Positions 42,921 through 54,681 of a DNA stretch of 64,000 nt are shown here, piece after piece. The DNA is from Trissonchulus latispiculum. Lineage: Eukaryota > Nematoda > Enoplea > Enoplida > Ironidae. Under the pieces are notes generated by a model. It was not told the DNA's origin. It made no database searches and was given only the letters and a program-made list of their open reading frames with translations. A program made the translations under genes and the position numbers. The stretch spans positions 1 to 64,000 of the forward strand of contig JASAND010024079.1 in the NCBI GenBank assembly GCA_030248195.1. The letters are read 5' to 3'. Positions within the stretch are counted from its first letter, which is position 1. Each line of letters starts with the position of its first letter.

Positions 42921-43450
42921 TGAGGCAGCGAATCTCAGATCTGGACCCCTACAACCGATGTCCACCTTGGAAAGGGATATATGGACTACTCTGATGACCG
43001 TTACGACGGCCGGTACCCATATCACAATCCAATGGGTCCCCAGCCACGTCGGAGTCTGGGGAAATGAAGCTGCTGATATTGCAGCTAAAAATGCTCTCTC
43101 CCTAACCCAGAGACGGTCTGACGCCGATATGCTGACTGCCAAAGCCGCCATAAAACGCTACATCAAGGAGAAGTGTCATCAGTTGTGGGGTCGGTACGAC
43201 AGCGAAGGTATCTACCCGGAACATCTGCCGTGCCGAAATCCCAAGAAGCCGGTCTCGCCCGAAAGGAGAGCGTGATTCTGTCGCAGCTGCGTTGCAAGGG
43301 TCACTGCTCCATCCTTGCAAAACAACAATTCCGAATAGGAATTGTCCAATCCCCGGTTTGTCATTCCTGCGGGACCCATGAGGAGGACCTTGCCCACCTC
43401 CTCCTCCATTGCCCCGCCCATAGCGCCTCCTGGCGCCGTCACCTGGGGAG
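42921..43450 (+). pseudogene. LINE remnant: RNase H end and zinc-finger-like C-terminus
   Basis: The frame to about 43275 has ITIQWVPSHVGVWGNEAADI, the last RNase H motif of I/Tad/LOA-type non-LTR retrotransposons. The adjacent frame to about 43450 has CHSCGTHEEDLAHLLLHCPA, the Cys/His motif that follows it. A frameshift near 43250 separates the two, and the rest of the LINE is absent, so this is a dead 5'-truncated copy. Confidence 0.75.
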
Positions 43451-43929
43451 TAGGCCTGTAAAAACTACAGGTTTCTTTGGTATTTTCTACAGGAAACTCC
43501 TGTAATAAAAACTACAGGTTTCCTTAGTATTTAGTACAGGAAACTCCTTTAATTTTTACTATTCGAGAGGCCGGTAAAAAATACAAAAGTTACTTTTGTG
43601 GAAAATACAGGAAGCCCCGCTAGTGACTGACCGCGCAGGAGCACTTTGTAGAAAACTACAGCAATTCCTGTAATTGCTACAGGAGTCTTTTTAAGACTGC
43701 AATAAAAGTGGGTGCCCGTTTTGGTTTTTTTAACTAATATAATATACAATTTGAAAATGTTGGAAAGTTGTGGCTTTAGAATCTTTATCTGACTATTACA
43801 ATCATACCATTGCTTGTATAAACCAGTGTGCTCTGGATTAATTCCCTAAGTCTGATAACGGCCTGCCTTTGTTTGACTGCCCTCGGTGTACAGCACCAAT
43901 GATATAGAAGTTATGTGCTCTTCTCTCCT
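43451..43929. repeat. CTACAGG-rich repeat and AT-rich sequence
   Basis: About 43455-43690 has AAACTACAGGTTTC and CTACAGGAAACTCCTGTA words arranged partly as inverted repeats, probably a small MITE. No gene. Confidence 0.5.
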
Positions 43930-44000
43930 GGCTCCGTGGTGTAGTGGTTGCACGCCTAACTGCAGTTCGGGAGGTCCGTGGTTCGATTCCCGGCGGAGCC
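43930..44000 (+). mobile_element. tRNA-derived SINE head (Cys-like)
   Basis: 71 nt with a perfect acceptor stem (GGCTCCG/CGGAGCC), A box TGGTGTAGTGG, B box GGTTCGATTCC and anticodon loop CTGCAGT (GCA, Cys). The anticodon stem has one mismatch and the T stem two, the same T-stem defect as in the SINE pair at 33.2-34.0 kb. It is probably the head of a related SINE whose tail runs on to about 44150. Confidence 0.6.
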
Positions 44001-44900
44001 AAATCTTTACATCGGACCGTATCAATTTGTTTATCTTTGAGTCCTCCACCTTTCAGAATTTTGGATACTATAATCCCGTGCAGTGATCACCGCTGCCTGT
44101 TCCGAAATAGCTCCCCATTTATCAGTAGGTATATACGTGCCAGAATGAAATGTTTGCCCCGTTTACCGTTTACCCAGTCATTTAAATTTTGTTAACAACT
44201 GATATCAATTTTGTTGTAATTTTCATTCCCGCAGAATGAAGACAATGTCGGGAAAAAACTGATTTTCCGGAATATCCAGAATCGTGTGCAACGTCGTGCA
44301 ATTCCGTAAATTCTTAACAGTTTTCTCCTGGATGTTTAAAAAGCAATGTCTTTCTTTTTCCTTAGTTTTGGTTATTGAAAACTTTCAATTTGTGCAAATG
44401 CCTTTGGCACACAAAACGGTATTTTTAGGGGTGTTCCGAAAAGGGGGAGGAGTTTTTTGCAAAAATGAGCCAAACATTTTTGGCGTATTTTACACGTAGA
44501 AACGCAAGAAGTTCTCAAAAATATCAGGATTTAAGCTAAAAATAGCCATTTTTACAAAAAATCTCCGGTGAAACCGCAAAAGTTTTGAAAATTCGCCTAT
44601 TTGTGGGAAACATTTGGGCCCCTAAAAAACCCGGGGGGAGCGAAAATCCCGGGAGGGGCGATTTCGGGGAGAGGGGAGGCATTTGGTGGGGAAGTCAATT
44701 TCGGAGGAGATCCGCCCCCCCCCCGTAAAAGTACCGTGACAAATAGAGTATGTCAGGTCAAAATTAAAACTATGTTTCCTGTGTTTTATTTCTACCTTTT
44801 ATTATCTGGACGTATGTACTGCGTCAGTCCAATAGCCAAGGGCTTTCTTATAAATGCACAAAATGATAAATTCGTTTACGTTTGCCTCTATTTTGCTTAG
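44001..44900. other. Intron sequence with a C/G-tract element fragment
   Basis: About 44440-44730 has GGGGGAG/CCCGGGAGGGGC words like those at 21440-21500. No gene. It ends in the acceptor TTTTGCTTAG. Confidence 0.4.
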
Positions 44901-45131
44901 GAGACGGGCCCTGAGCTGGGAGAGTTGGAGGATGTCGGCGGCGGCTTTGATGATAACGCCTGGACTCTGGAGGCAGATGAACTGATAACAGATGATATGC
45001 TCAAGGCCTCGCGGGCCAGGGAGCGAGAACTGCGTCGACAGCGACAGCTCCAGTTGCAGCACCAACAGCAACTGCAGCACTCTCAGACTGCAGCACATTC
45101 CTCCGGTTTAGAGGCTGTGAGATTATCATGA
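44901..45131 (+). CDS. EBAG9: EBAG9/RCAS1 homologue, last exon
   Basis: A phase-0 exon of 76 codons plus TGA (45129-45131). It encodes ELGELEDVGGGFDDNAW, an acidic stretch, then a basic Arg/Gln-rich predicted coiled coil (RARERELRRQRQLQLQ), ending in EAVRLS, close to the VKLS ending of vertebrate EBAG9. The coiled coil is the segment that mediates oligomerisation and partner binding in the mammalian protein. The three exons give 169 residues against about 213 in mammals, so the missing N-terminal part is roughly 30-60 residues. Confidence 0.85.
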   Translation, partial: ETGPELGELEDVGGGFDDNAWTLEADELITDDMLKASRARERELRRQRQLQLQHQQQLQHSQTAAHSSGLEAVRLS

Positions 45132-45551
45132 TCCTTCCCGTCCTTCCTTCCTTCCTTCCTTATAGCCTCACCGATGGATGTTACTCATATCCTATTGAAG
45201 GAGATTTCCCCCCCCAACTTTTTCATTTGGAACTGGGATCGGTTTCTCCGTTTATATTCGATGCCCTTCTACCAATGTGTGAATCCCATCCAGTGGGGAC
45301 GTTGTCGAATTTGTACGAACGGCTTATATCTGCGAGCTGCGTTTCTGTAGCCCTGATTCGCCTGTCATCGTTTTGGCATTGATCTGATAATCTGTGTGCC
45401 AAAATTGGTTCAAAGATGTTGTTGGCAGTCCTTACAGTTTTTTGATGAAACGATGAAAATGATCTAAGACCTGTATCTGTGGTGTAAACATTTTATTTTG
45501 TTTTCGTGTATCATCAGTCTATACGTTTATCTATGTGTGACTGGCTGATAG
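45132..45551. other. Probable 3' UTR of the EBAG9 homologue
   Basis: Starts with a CCTTCCTTCC run. No AATAAA was seen before the foldback element; the first downstream AATAAA outside that element is at 47118-47123. The extent of the UTR is therefore unknown. Confidence 0.35.
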
Positions 45552-45558
45552 CAATTAA

Positions 45559-46651
45559 TACTATCAAGAGTGTATAATAGTAAGAGTGTGACACTCTTAC
45601 ACTAGCATGAACAAATCATGCTAGGTATGCTCGGTGCGTTAACTCGGGACCCCCCCCCCGGAACTTCCGGGGGGGGGGTCCCACTTTGCACTATCTACAC
45701 GCTTTCATATAAGCGTGTGTCTGCTCGCTGATTGGCCCATTAGCCTAAGGCTTACAGTAGGCATTTTATTAATAATTTTTAATTAATTAATAATAACTTT
45801 AATTAGGTTAATGCAATTAAAAAACTAACTCGACAACTTTGTAGTATTTTTCTGCTCTTTTCAATTATATAAAAATTGTTGCATAATACAAAAATTCGAA
45901 GGAACGTAATCTGCAACAATTTCTATATCGTTGGAAAGAGCAGAAAAAATACTACAACGTTGTCGAGTTAGTTTTTTAATTGCATTAACCTAATTAAAGT
46001 TATTATTAACAAGAGTACATAATACATAAGAGTATGACAGCAGGCATACTCTATGTATTATAGGCCTGCTACATCCTCTGCACGCTATCGGCTGACCCCC
46101 CCATAAATCAGACCCCCCTTGACCCCGCCCCTATACATGTACGGCGTCCAAACGGGGGGTCGGGGTCTATGTTAGTATATTTACACGTTAAGCTTGACAA
46201 GGGCCCAATTTGTGTACGGGGTCTAAGCTTGTATGATTTACACATATGTGTACAAAATATACAAACACGAGCCCGATCCCCCGTTTGGACCCCGTACCAG
46301 TATAGGGGCGGGGTGAGGGGGGTCTGATTTATGGGGGGGGGTCACCCGATAGCGCGCATCGGATGCAGCGAGCTCATAATACATAGCGTATGACGCTTGT
46401 CATACTCTTATGTATTATGTACTCTTGTTATTAATTAATTAAAAATTACTAATAAAATGCCTACTGTAAGCCTTAGGCTAATGGGCCAATCAGCGAGCAG
46501 ACACACGCTTATATGAAAGCGTGTAGATAGTGCAAAGTGGGACCCCCTCCGAAGTTCCGGGGGGGGCCCGAGTTAACGCACCGAGCATACCTAGCATGAT
46601 TTGTTCACGCTAGTGTAAGAGTGTCACACTCTTATCTATTATATACTCTTG
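45559..46651. mobile_element. Foldback element with two further palindromic elements inside
   Basis: Outer arms of about 240 bp (from 45559, CAAGAGTGTATAATAG, and the inverse ending near 46651) are near-perfect inverted repeats, flanked by ATACTAT. About 45790-46005 is a second palindrome (TAACTCGACAAC against its inverse). About 46012-46427 is a third, beginning CAAGAGTACATAATACATAA and ending in its inverse, flanked by TTATTAA. The outer and third elements share terminal words and so are the same family. Non-coding. Confidence 0.85.
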
Positions 46652-47405
46652 ATACTATACTTAAGTTTAGTGCATCTGGGTCATCTTGGAAAAGATTTCG
46701 CTGATTTCAGGAGCTCTCCTTATGATCTTAGCTTATTATTCCGCATAATATGGTTTCAAATGATTGGCTAATCTCCCAAGCTGGAAGTGCTGGTTGGTTG
46801 ATTATCTCCTCCCAGGTTCGGCAGCGGCTTGGCAGTTTTTACACATGCAAACGTCAAATTTGTTTCAAAAATTGCATTCCCCTCCTCATATGGGTGAGCC
46901 CTCATAAGATTTCGCCCTAAACTAAGTCAAGTGGTTGTCCATCAACAGTTTCTCATACTATCTGGATGTGTTTGGGATAGGTATAAAAAGTAACCAGTAT
47001 ATAATGGCTTTTCAGCTATGAATGCTTTCTTCTGTGTTACTGTATTTTGTGTTACGTGATGCTAGTGTTATTTATTGTTGAGTGTATTCCATGTATTCGT
47101 CTTTGCAGAATATGAAGAATAAATTTTGTTAAGTATTTATTAGTAAAGACCTCTTTGTTTGGGTTTGTTACATTATTATACTCCATATGTTAACTTTTAA
47201 GAAGGCATGCGGCAGAAGTTAAGATGTGACATACGCATGTGGACTTGCTTTTTGGATTTCTGTCACGCCTAATATCGGGTTAGGGTCATCTCCTAGTGCA
47301 TTTTCCCGAAATGGAGGAGCAAAAGCTTTGTAGCTGGACCAGCTCTATTAGATCCTAGAATCAGGTTTTATTCAGGGTGTAAATTTTGTATGAATGTATT
47401 AGTAT
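46652..47405. other. Non-coding sequence, possible polyadenylation signal
   Basis: No gene is recognised. AATAAA occurs at 47118-47123. Whether it ends the EBAG9 transcript cannot be told. Confidence 0.3.
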
Positions 47406-47766
47406 TGATGTGCACTGGATATCCGCATAATTTTCATATCTGGATAATATCCGATTTGAGAAAATATCGGGATATCCGTTTACATTTTGGACAAAGTATA
47501 TATTTATTTGAAAAATTACAATTGAATACTTTTATTATTCAATTCTTTAGAATACTTTTCTAAATTTTCTCTAATTTTAGAGTCAAAGTTGTAGCTTGGC
47601 TTTGTACTAGAAATTAACATGGCAATGAAAAATTGCCGGAAACATTGAAATTTTAAGTGTAAAATAAAAAAGTTTTGAATAGGCAGATTACCGGATATAC
47701 GGACATCCCTTTATCGCAAAATAGGCGGATATCCGAATTCGAAAAAATATCTGGTGCCCATCGCTA
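47406..47766. mobile_element. Small MITE with GGATATCCG-rich ends
   Basis: TTGATGTGCACTGGATATCC on the left and ATATCTGGTGCCCATCGC on the right are imperfect inverted ends (compare GATGGGCACCAGATAT). The inner arms carry GATATCCG words. Confidence 0.5.
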
Positions 47767-48166
47767 TGTAGTACTTTTAATAAGCTGTTGAATCCGTTCA
47801 CCAAAATCCATTGTTTGGTTTTACTCCATGAGTTATCTGCCAGTTTTGTGTAGGAACTAGGGTGTTCTTAAAAACGGGTGGGTTCAACCGGTATATCTGG
47901 TTTAGCAAAATACATTTTGAAATATCAAAAAGATTTCATTATTGATGGCATTTCGTGGTGCGTTTAAAGTATGAGGTCGGCTGGATTCATCGGCCGGTCA
48001 GTTCACTATTAGCCTGCCATCATCAATCGGCCCACTGCGCACTGGTCTGGCCGGAGGAGGCCAGTGAAAAATGCTACAAGATAGACTGCTTATGCTATAC
48101 GTCTCCGTGATTTGCACAACTATTCCAAACCTTCACATCGGCAATAAAGTATTGGTCACTAAATAC

Positions 48167-49978
48167 TAGGCATGGGCACGGGTAGTCGGGTACCCGACGG
48201 GTACCCGGGTACCCGAAAATTTTCGGGTACCCGGGTCCTGCTTCGGGTACCCGATATCCAGTTTAAACCGGAAAAAACCGGATAAAACCGGTTTAATCTG
48301 AATTTTTTTGAGAGAATTTTTTGGCTCAGAAACTTTTTAACTACCAAAATTTTTGGCTAAGAAAATTTGTACCACCGAAGATTTTCAGTTTATTATTAAA
48401 TTTAATATTATAAAAAGATACTACAACAGTAAAAGGAAGCAATGGGAAGAGGAATTCGTCCTGGTATTTTTCAAACATTTTATAATTTTCTAATTTTAGA
48501 TTTGTTTTTAAAATGTTAAATTTACCTTGCTCTAATAATTTTTTATTTCTTTAAATTCCTGTTGGAGCAATATGCGGAAGTAGAGAACTATTTAAAACTT
48601 AAAATTCACAAGATACAAACAATACTGTTTGCATCAAATTAGTGACTTTTGTCACAGCTCTTGCGTTGTCCTCTAAACTGTAAGAAACAATTTACCATTA
48701 GATGGTGTCAATAGTGACTGATATGATTTTGAAAGTTTAGTGATTCCATTGCCATGCCACATTGCCACATGGTCAACGTTGAAAACTTCCTTCACTAATG
48801 GCCAACGCTCATTAGGTTTCAAATTTGTCAACTCTAGCTGTTTCTAAACTGAATTCTGAACTAAGAAAATGCTCCCAGATTGTTTGAGCATTCATTTAAC
48901 CAAATGTTGAGCATACGAGCTTTTGGACGATTCTTTGGTATGTGCACGCCTTTTGTCACTGAGAAAGTTTATCCAAGTTGAGTGAGATAGTTACTTTGAC
49001 TTTCTTCGGATACAGTGGAATCGTAGTGATAGTAAATGAATTTTTTTCAAGGAATATTTAATAAATGTCTTGCAAACGTTTAATAAAAGTTCTAAAGGAC
49101 TTGCATCTCTCATCAGTTTACATTTAGTAAAGTTACTCCAAAAGCAAAAGGACAGAGAGAGGGAAAGGAAATTGGAAAGTAGCAATTGTTTTCAGGTAAA
49201 AAATTATAAAATTAATCTAAATGGAAAATGTAAACACTAATCTCAACACCTACGTCAATTTATTGAGTTTAAAATTTTACATTGTTGTCAATAAAGTCAG
49301 TGTAGTGTCCGATCACAAAAAATTTAGCTATTTATCCAAGACATTTTATTTTTACCTGGTTTTATTAAGAAATTAAATTACGTAAAAGGAAAAACGAAAA
49401 GAATATACGTAAAAACCTAAAACTTAGTACTTCTTGCAGGTTTTGCTTGTTTGCTCTCTTTTGTGCTGTTCCAATTTCCAGAGACAAGCAGTTGAAGTTA
49501 GCTAAATTTTGTCATTGGGATTTGCTCTTATAATCCAAATACTTTCTAAAATTTGTTAAGATTTAAAGATTAGAGGAAGCGGACAGGGCAACGGTGGTAC
49601 GAAAGTGCTGATCTGAGCGCGCAAAAACCAATGTTGTCTGTATCAGCATCAGCTTCTGATACCATGACAATTAATTGAAAGTCCCTATAAGCCATTTTAA
49701 TTCTTTAAAAATCCTTTGAAATATCTTAGGAATAAAAATCTAACCAATCTAAGCTCAATGTGAATAAAGGCCCCTGAAAAGGTTAAATTTCAAAATGGCC
49801 AAATCCGAAAAATGGGTTAAAATGTCTCGGGTACCCGAAAGTGCTCGGGTACCCGGGTACCCGGGTACCCGATTACCCGGGTACCCGGGTACCCGGGTAG
49901 TGTCGCAATTACCCGACATAGGGCTTCGGGTAGTACCGGGTACCCGGGTCCAAATTTTTGGACCCGTGCCCATGCCTA
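48167..49978. mobile_element. TAGGCATGGGCACGGG element, copy 1, with 8-bp target duplication
   Basis: TAGGCATGGGCACGGG and its inverse bound 1812 bp. CTAAATAC lies directly outside both ends (48159-48166 and 49979-49986). The arms are rich in GGGTACCCGGGTACCC. No transposase is seen. By target size it resembles hAT-type elements. Confidence 0.85.
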
Positions 49979-51742
49979 CTAAATACCATGAAGTGTAATG
50001 TTGATGTCACTGGTGGTAAGTTTGCTGCCGGAGGGGTGGAGTACTGAAATTTTAGTAGTCGATTAGGGAAAACTTTCCAAACTGTGGGTACACTTGCGTT
50101 TTCCCCCTGTTTTTCCTCCATACTTTTGATTTTTTTAACCAATAAACTTCACAGTTTATATTAGGCATGGGCACGGGTCCAAAGATTTTGACCCGGGTAG
50201 CCGGTACTACCCGAAGCCGGGTAATTGTGACACAACCCGGGTACCCGAGTATTTTCGGGTACCCGAAAAAGTTTTAACCCAATTTTCGGGGATGGCCGTT
50301 TTAAAATTTAACTGCTTTCAGGTTTCTTTATTCAAATTGAGTTTAAGTTGAATAGATTTTCAGTTTTAAGCTATTTTAAAGACGTTTTAATATTTAAAAG
50401 GGATTCTAGTGATTTCCAATTAATTGTCAGGGTGTCTCAAGTCGATGCTGATACACACAACTTTGATTTTTATTTTATAACCATGCTTAGTTGAGCAATT
50501 TTCTGAGTTTCGTACCATCGTTGTGCTGTCCGCTTCCTCTAGCCTTTAAATGTAAACAAATTTTAGAAAACTTTTGCATTATATCTAAGGGTAAATCACA
50601 TATATAACAAATTTGACTAACTTCAACTGCGTATCTCTGGAAATCGGGAACAGCACGAAAGCAAGCAAGCGAGCTAAAGCTGCACTAAGTACGAAGTTTA
50701 ACGTAGTTCTGCAGCAGAAATTTAATTTCATAGGGAAACTCTATAAAGCTTTGGATTAAAACTTTGGATTAAAAACTAAATTTTTGTGATCGCACAGTGC
50801 GCTTTACTCACAAATGTAAAATTTTAAACTCACTCAAGTGCCAGAAAAATTGATTGGATTCTTGTTTTAAGAAATAATATAAATTCACTTTTCTTAAGTT
50901 GCTGGCATCCTTTTGTGCAGTGTTTTTATGGTGATTCTTTAAAACACTATAACTTTCGCAGTTTTGGAAGTTGGAAAGAGTTTTATGCATCGTTTTAAAG
51001 CTTATAATCAGGACATTCATATGAGCTTACGAAACTAGCAAAATTATTAAAAAATAGCAAACATTTTCTGACATAACCCCAAATATAGACCAAACATTTT
51101 TGAACATTGATTTTTCAAAACTGCGGAACCAGGCAAAATTTCTTTTTGTGCTATCATACAGAGGACATATGGGCCGAGGGACGTATTTTTTGGTTTTGCT
51201 CAGTATCACTCAGCGGTTGAGAAAATTCGCAAAATGCACGGAAGCACTAAATTTTTAAACTTTGCACTAAATTTTCTCGAAACGGGGAAGTTTTAGCCAA
51301 AACCAAGAAAAACGTCCCTCCGCAATAGAACGAATTTCCATTTTCCCGAAACTCTCCGGAATCTGTAGAGTAGTTTTTAAGAAATCTATGTTTAAAACAA
51401 AATAACCGCAGTTTAGCCAAAATAGTTTTCCGGCCAAATCTCTGGCTGAAAGCAATAAAGTCCGGCTAGTAGGGCTTCATAAAATGTGCATTTGCACGCT
51501 GTATTGATTGAGTATAATGGAACAAAATTGTTCGCAAGGTTTGGCAGTAATTTTGAAAAAACTGATTTCCTCGAAATTGGCCATTTTTTGATCCTAAAAA
51601 TGGTTTTTTGCTTATACTGACTTAACCACTGGAAATAGCTCAAAGGTTGTAGAAGCAAAAATGTTCATTTTTGTGTCCTCTTTCCAGCCATAACAACCAA
51701 TTGCGTGTCTGGTCTACCTACTGGAGGAATGCCAAAAACCAA

Positions 51743-54681
51743 GTCAAGAAAATGGATTTCTGATTCCACTCTTGCTCTCGTGAAGAAAGACGCTCTACAT
51801 CCGTTCGTTGGCAACGTTCACGCCTCTCGAGACAAATCAAGCGTTCACTGAAGATTGACGAGAATAATTCGCCCTTGATCTGGCAAAAGGACCTAACTAG
51901 ACCAAACGGTTGAAATGGCGTTTTTTGCAGATTTAGGTTTCTTTATGTGCTGAGTTTAATCTGGCAAAAGGACGTATCTGTACGAGCTAAAACGAAGAAG
52001 TTAAAGCCATTTGTCATTCGGCACTATGTTCAGAAGTGGTGATAACTGGTCTCTTACAGGGACCTAAGTCACATAGGTCATTTTGACAAGCTATGATTTC
52101 TACACATTGCACACTACACATTCACTGATTTGATATTTGTTATGGCTTACTTAGGTCTTTTTGCCATCAAATTTTACATTCTTCTAATTTTTCCTGTAAA
52201 ATGTTTAACTATTAATGATCCAGCAATCAGTAACAGTTTCTTGCAAACAGCAAATGCTGCTTACTTAATTTTAAATTACTGCATTAACAGAAATGCCCTT
52301 ACTTGACAAAAAACGCTAACATTAATAACGAACGCCATGTTAGCAGCTTTTCTTGTCCGCTGTGTTTGGAATTGCATTTAATTCTCAAAAACCAGTCAAT
52401 CGAAATATTGTACCGGCTTTTTGTTTTATTTATGCGAGCTTTTTCACTATCTATGACGTACTTTATGTAGAAACATCGTGAACCTTGAATACATACCTTT
52501 CTTTCTAGAAACTGTTATATCGGACCATGGTTATGCGCACAGCAAGCTTAAATTGATAGAGGTTAGTCGAAAGAGGCAGAAGTGTGAGCTACGGCCGTCG
52601 TATTTTTTGATTTTTTGAAAAAATTGTGCAGTTAGGGCAAATAATTTTGTGTGTCAAGGAGAAAATTTTGGTATGGCAAAGAGACCTAAGTGTAAAGTAA
52701 TTAGTAAATAAATTACCAAAATAACAGAACCCAACTGCTAAGACAGAAAAACGTATTGTCCGAACCGGAGGTATCTCAGTAATAAGTATGACTAAAACGT
52801 TTGCGAAGACTAAACCTACATAAATCCAAAAACAAGTTTTTTCTTTACTGAAATTTTCAAAAGGCCATAACTTTAAATTTTAAGTTTTCAGTTAGGTCCT
52901 TTTGTCAGACCAAGGGCGAATTATTTGGCGGAGCGAGCTGCTGAAATGCAAACAGCTTCAGATACCGGAAATATAACTGTCCTCTACCGAACTATTCACG
53001 AGCTGGCGGGCCGAAAACCTCCTAGTCTCCCCTCCGTCCTAAATGATGCAAACGGGGTTCCTCTGAGAACTCCACACGACAGCGAGTCCCGTTGGGCGGA
53101 GCATTTCTCTGATCTATTCAATCGTCCTGAACCTCCCCAACGTGACCCAGATTTGAGAGGACAATTTCCTCCTACTAATGATTCAGTCAGCCTGGAGGCT
53201 CCTACTCTCGAGGAAGTGCGACGAGCCATTAAAGCCCTTAAACTGAAAAAAGCACCGGGAACCTGTGGCATCCCCGCAGAAGCTCTGAAGTCTCTGGATG
53301 ATGATAATATGATGGCTCTTGTCGACTTGCTCGGTAAAATCTGGCAGAGGAGACGGGTTCCACAGGACTTCAAGGATGGCATCATCATACCGCTTCACAA
53401 AAAGGGCAGCAAACAAGAGTGTTCCAATTACCGCGGGATAACACTACTGTCTATCGCAGGAAAAGTTCTCGCCATGATTTTGCGCTTCCGTCTGCTCGAC
53501 CTTTATGACCAGAAAATTCGAGATCAACAGGCCGGATTCAGGCCTGGCCGTGGTTGCATAGACCAGATCTTCACTCTCCGCCGCTGTATCGAACGTCGAT
53601 TACGTCATGGCCAGCCCACTGTCGTATGATTCGTAGATTTTGCAGCTGCCTTCGACAGCGTGGATAGACCTTCTATGATTTCTGTGTTGCGGAAGTGCGG
53701 GGTGCCTGAGCTGTTCACAGATATCATAAGTGACCTATACCACAATGCATCATCTTGTGTGAGAACACAAAGAGGCCTCTCCCGGAGTTTTCCTGTCACA
53801 ACTGGCGTGCGGCAAGGATGCGTGTTATCACCCATGCTGTTTAATCTAGTCTTAGATTGGATTATGTGCAAGGCTGTTGAAAACACTGACGGTGTACAGT
53901 GTAGCTGCAGCGATACCATTGCCGATCTGGATTACGCGGACGACATCGCCATCATGCAACCAGACGCTGCATCTTGCCAAAATATGCTCGACCGTATTGC
54001 TTCTATTGCGGGCATGCTTGGTCTTCGAATAAATCCTTCCAAGACCAAGGCGATCTATTTCCATCTGCCCGACCAACCTACTCTGTCGATCAATCAGGAA
54101 GATATCGAAGTTGTTAGTGAGTTCGCCTACCTCGGATCCGTTATCAGTGGTGCAAAGCTATCAGCTACAAAGGACATCGAAATGAGGATAGCAAAGGCCT
54201 CTCGCACTTTCGGTCAGTTGAAGCGACACGTCTTCTGTCGGACGGATCTGTCGACATCGCTGAAAATGCGAGTCTTCAATGCCTCCGTTATATCCAGATA
54301 TATATTGCAGAGATTCGAGACCTTTGTGAACACCAGCCGACTGTCGAATCCCTTATTCGAAAACGGCGGCTTCGTTGGTTAGGACACGTAGCTCGAATGA
54401 ACCCAATTCGAAGCTGCCATGCCATCTGGCGAAATCCCAAACCTGCGACGTGGCGTTGTGTCAGAACTGCAGAGAAATGCACGTGGGATAGCCTGGTTTC
54501 AAGAGACTTAGCCTATTTAAAACAAGGATATGGTTCCGTAAATTGGAGCAATCACTTTGTGGACATCATTATAGATCTAGCAACGGATCGGGTTCAATGG
54601 CGACGGATCGTATTGGGTCAGGCCACAGCGGATGCACGACGTCATGCTCTTGTGCTTTAAGTCAAGTAAGTCAAGTCAAGT
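51743..54681 (+). pseudogene. RTE-like non-LTR retrotransposon, 5'-truncated and inactivated
   Basis: CAAAAACCAA flanks it (51733-51742 and 54682-54691). It starts inside the linker before the reverse transcriptase (SRKWISDSTLALVKKDALH). The fingers and palm are read in 52925-53627 (KAPGTCGIPAEAL, NYRGITLLSIAGKVLA, QAGFRPGRGCIDQIFTLR), then a TGA, then 53629-54382 (DFAAAFDSVDRPSM, GVRQGCVLSPMLFNL, LDYADDIAIM). YADD is the catalytic motif. Later frames are shifted. The 3' end is GTCAAGTAAGTCAAGTCAAG, a short tandem tail as in RTE/CR1-type elements. A foldback MITE at about 51871-52917 interrupts it. Confidence 0.85.
51871..52917. mobile_element. MITE with CGCCCTTG ends inside the LINE
   Basis: CGCCCTTGATCTGGCAAAAG at the left is the near-exact inverse of the right end (CTTTTGTCAGACCAAGGGCG). 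AATT lies on both sides. Leaving the element out puts the LINE frame before it in register with the frame after it. Non-coding. Confidence 0.75.

Noticed and set aside
54397..54660. Separate gene after the reverse transcriptase
   Set aside because: It is the frameshifted C-terminal end of the same LINE.
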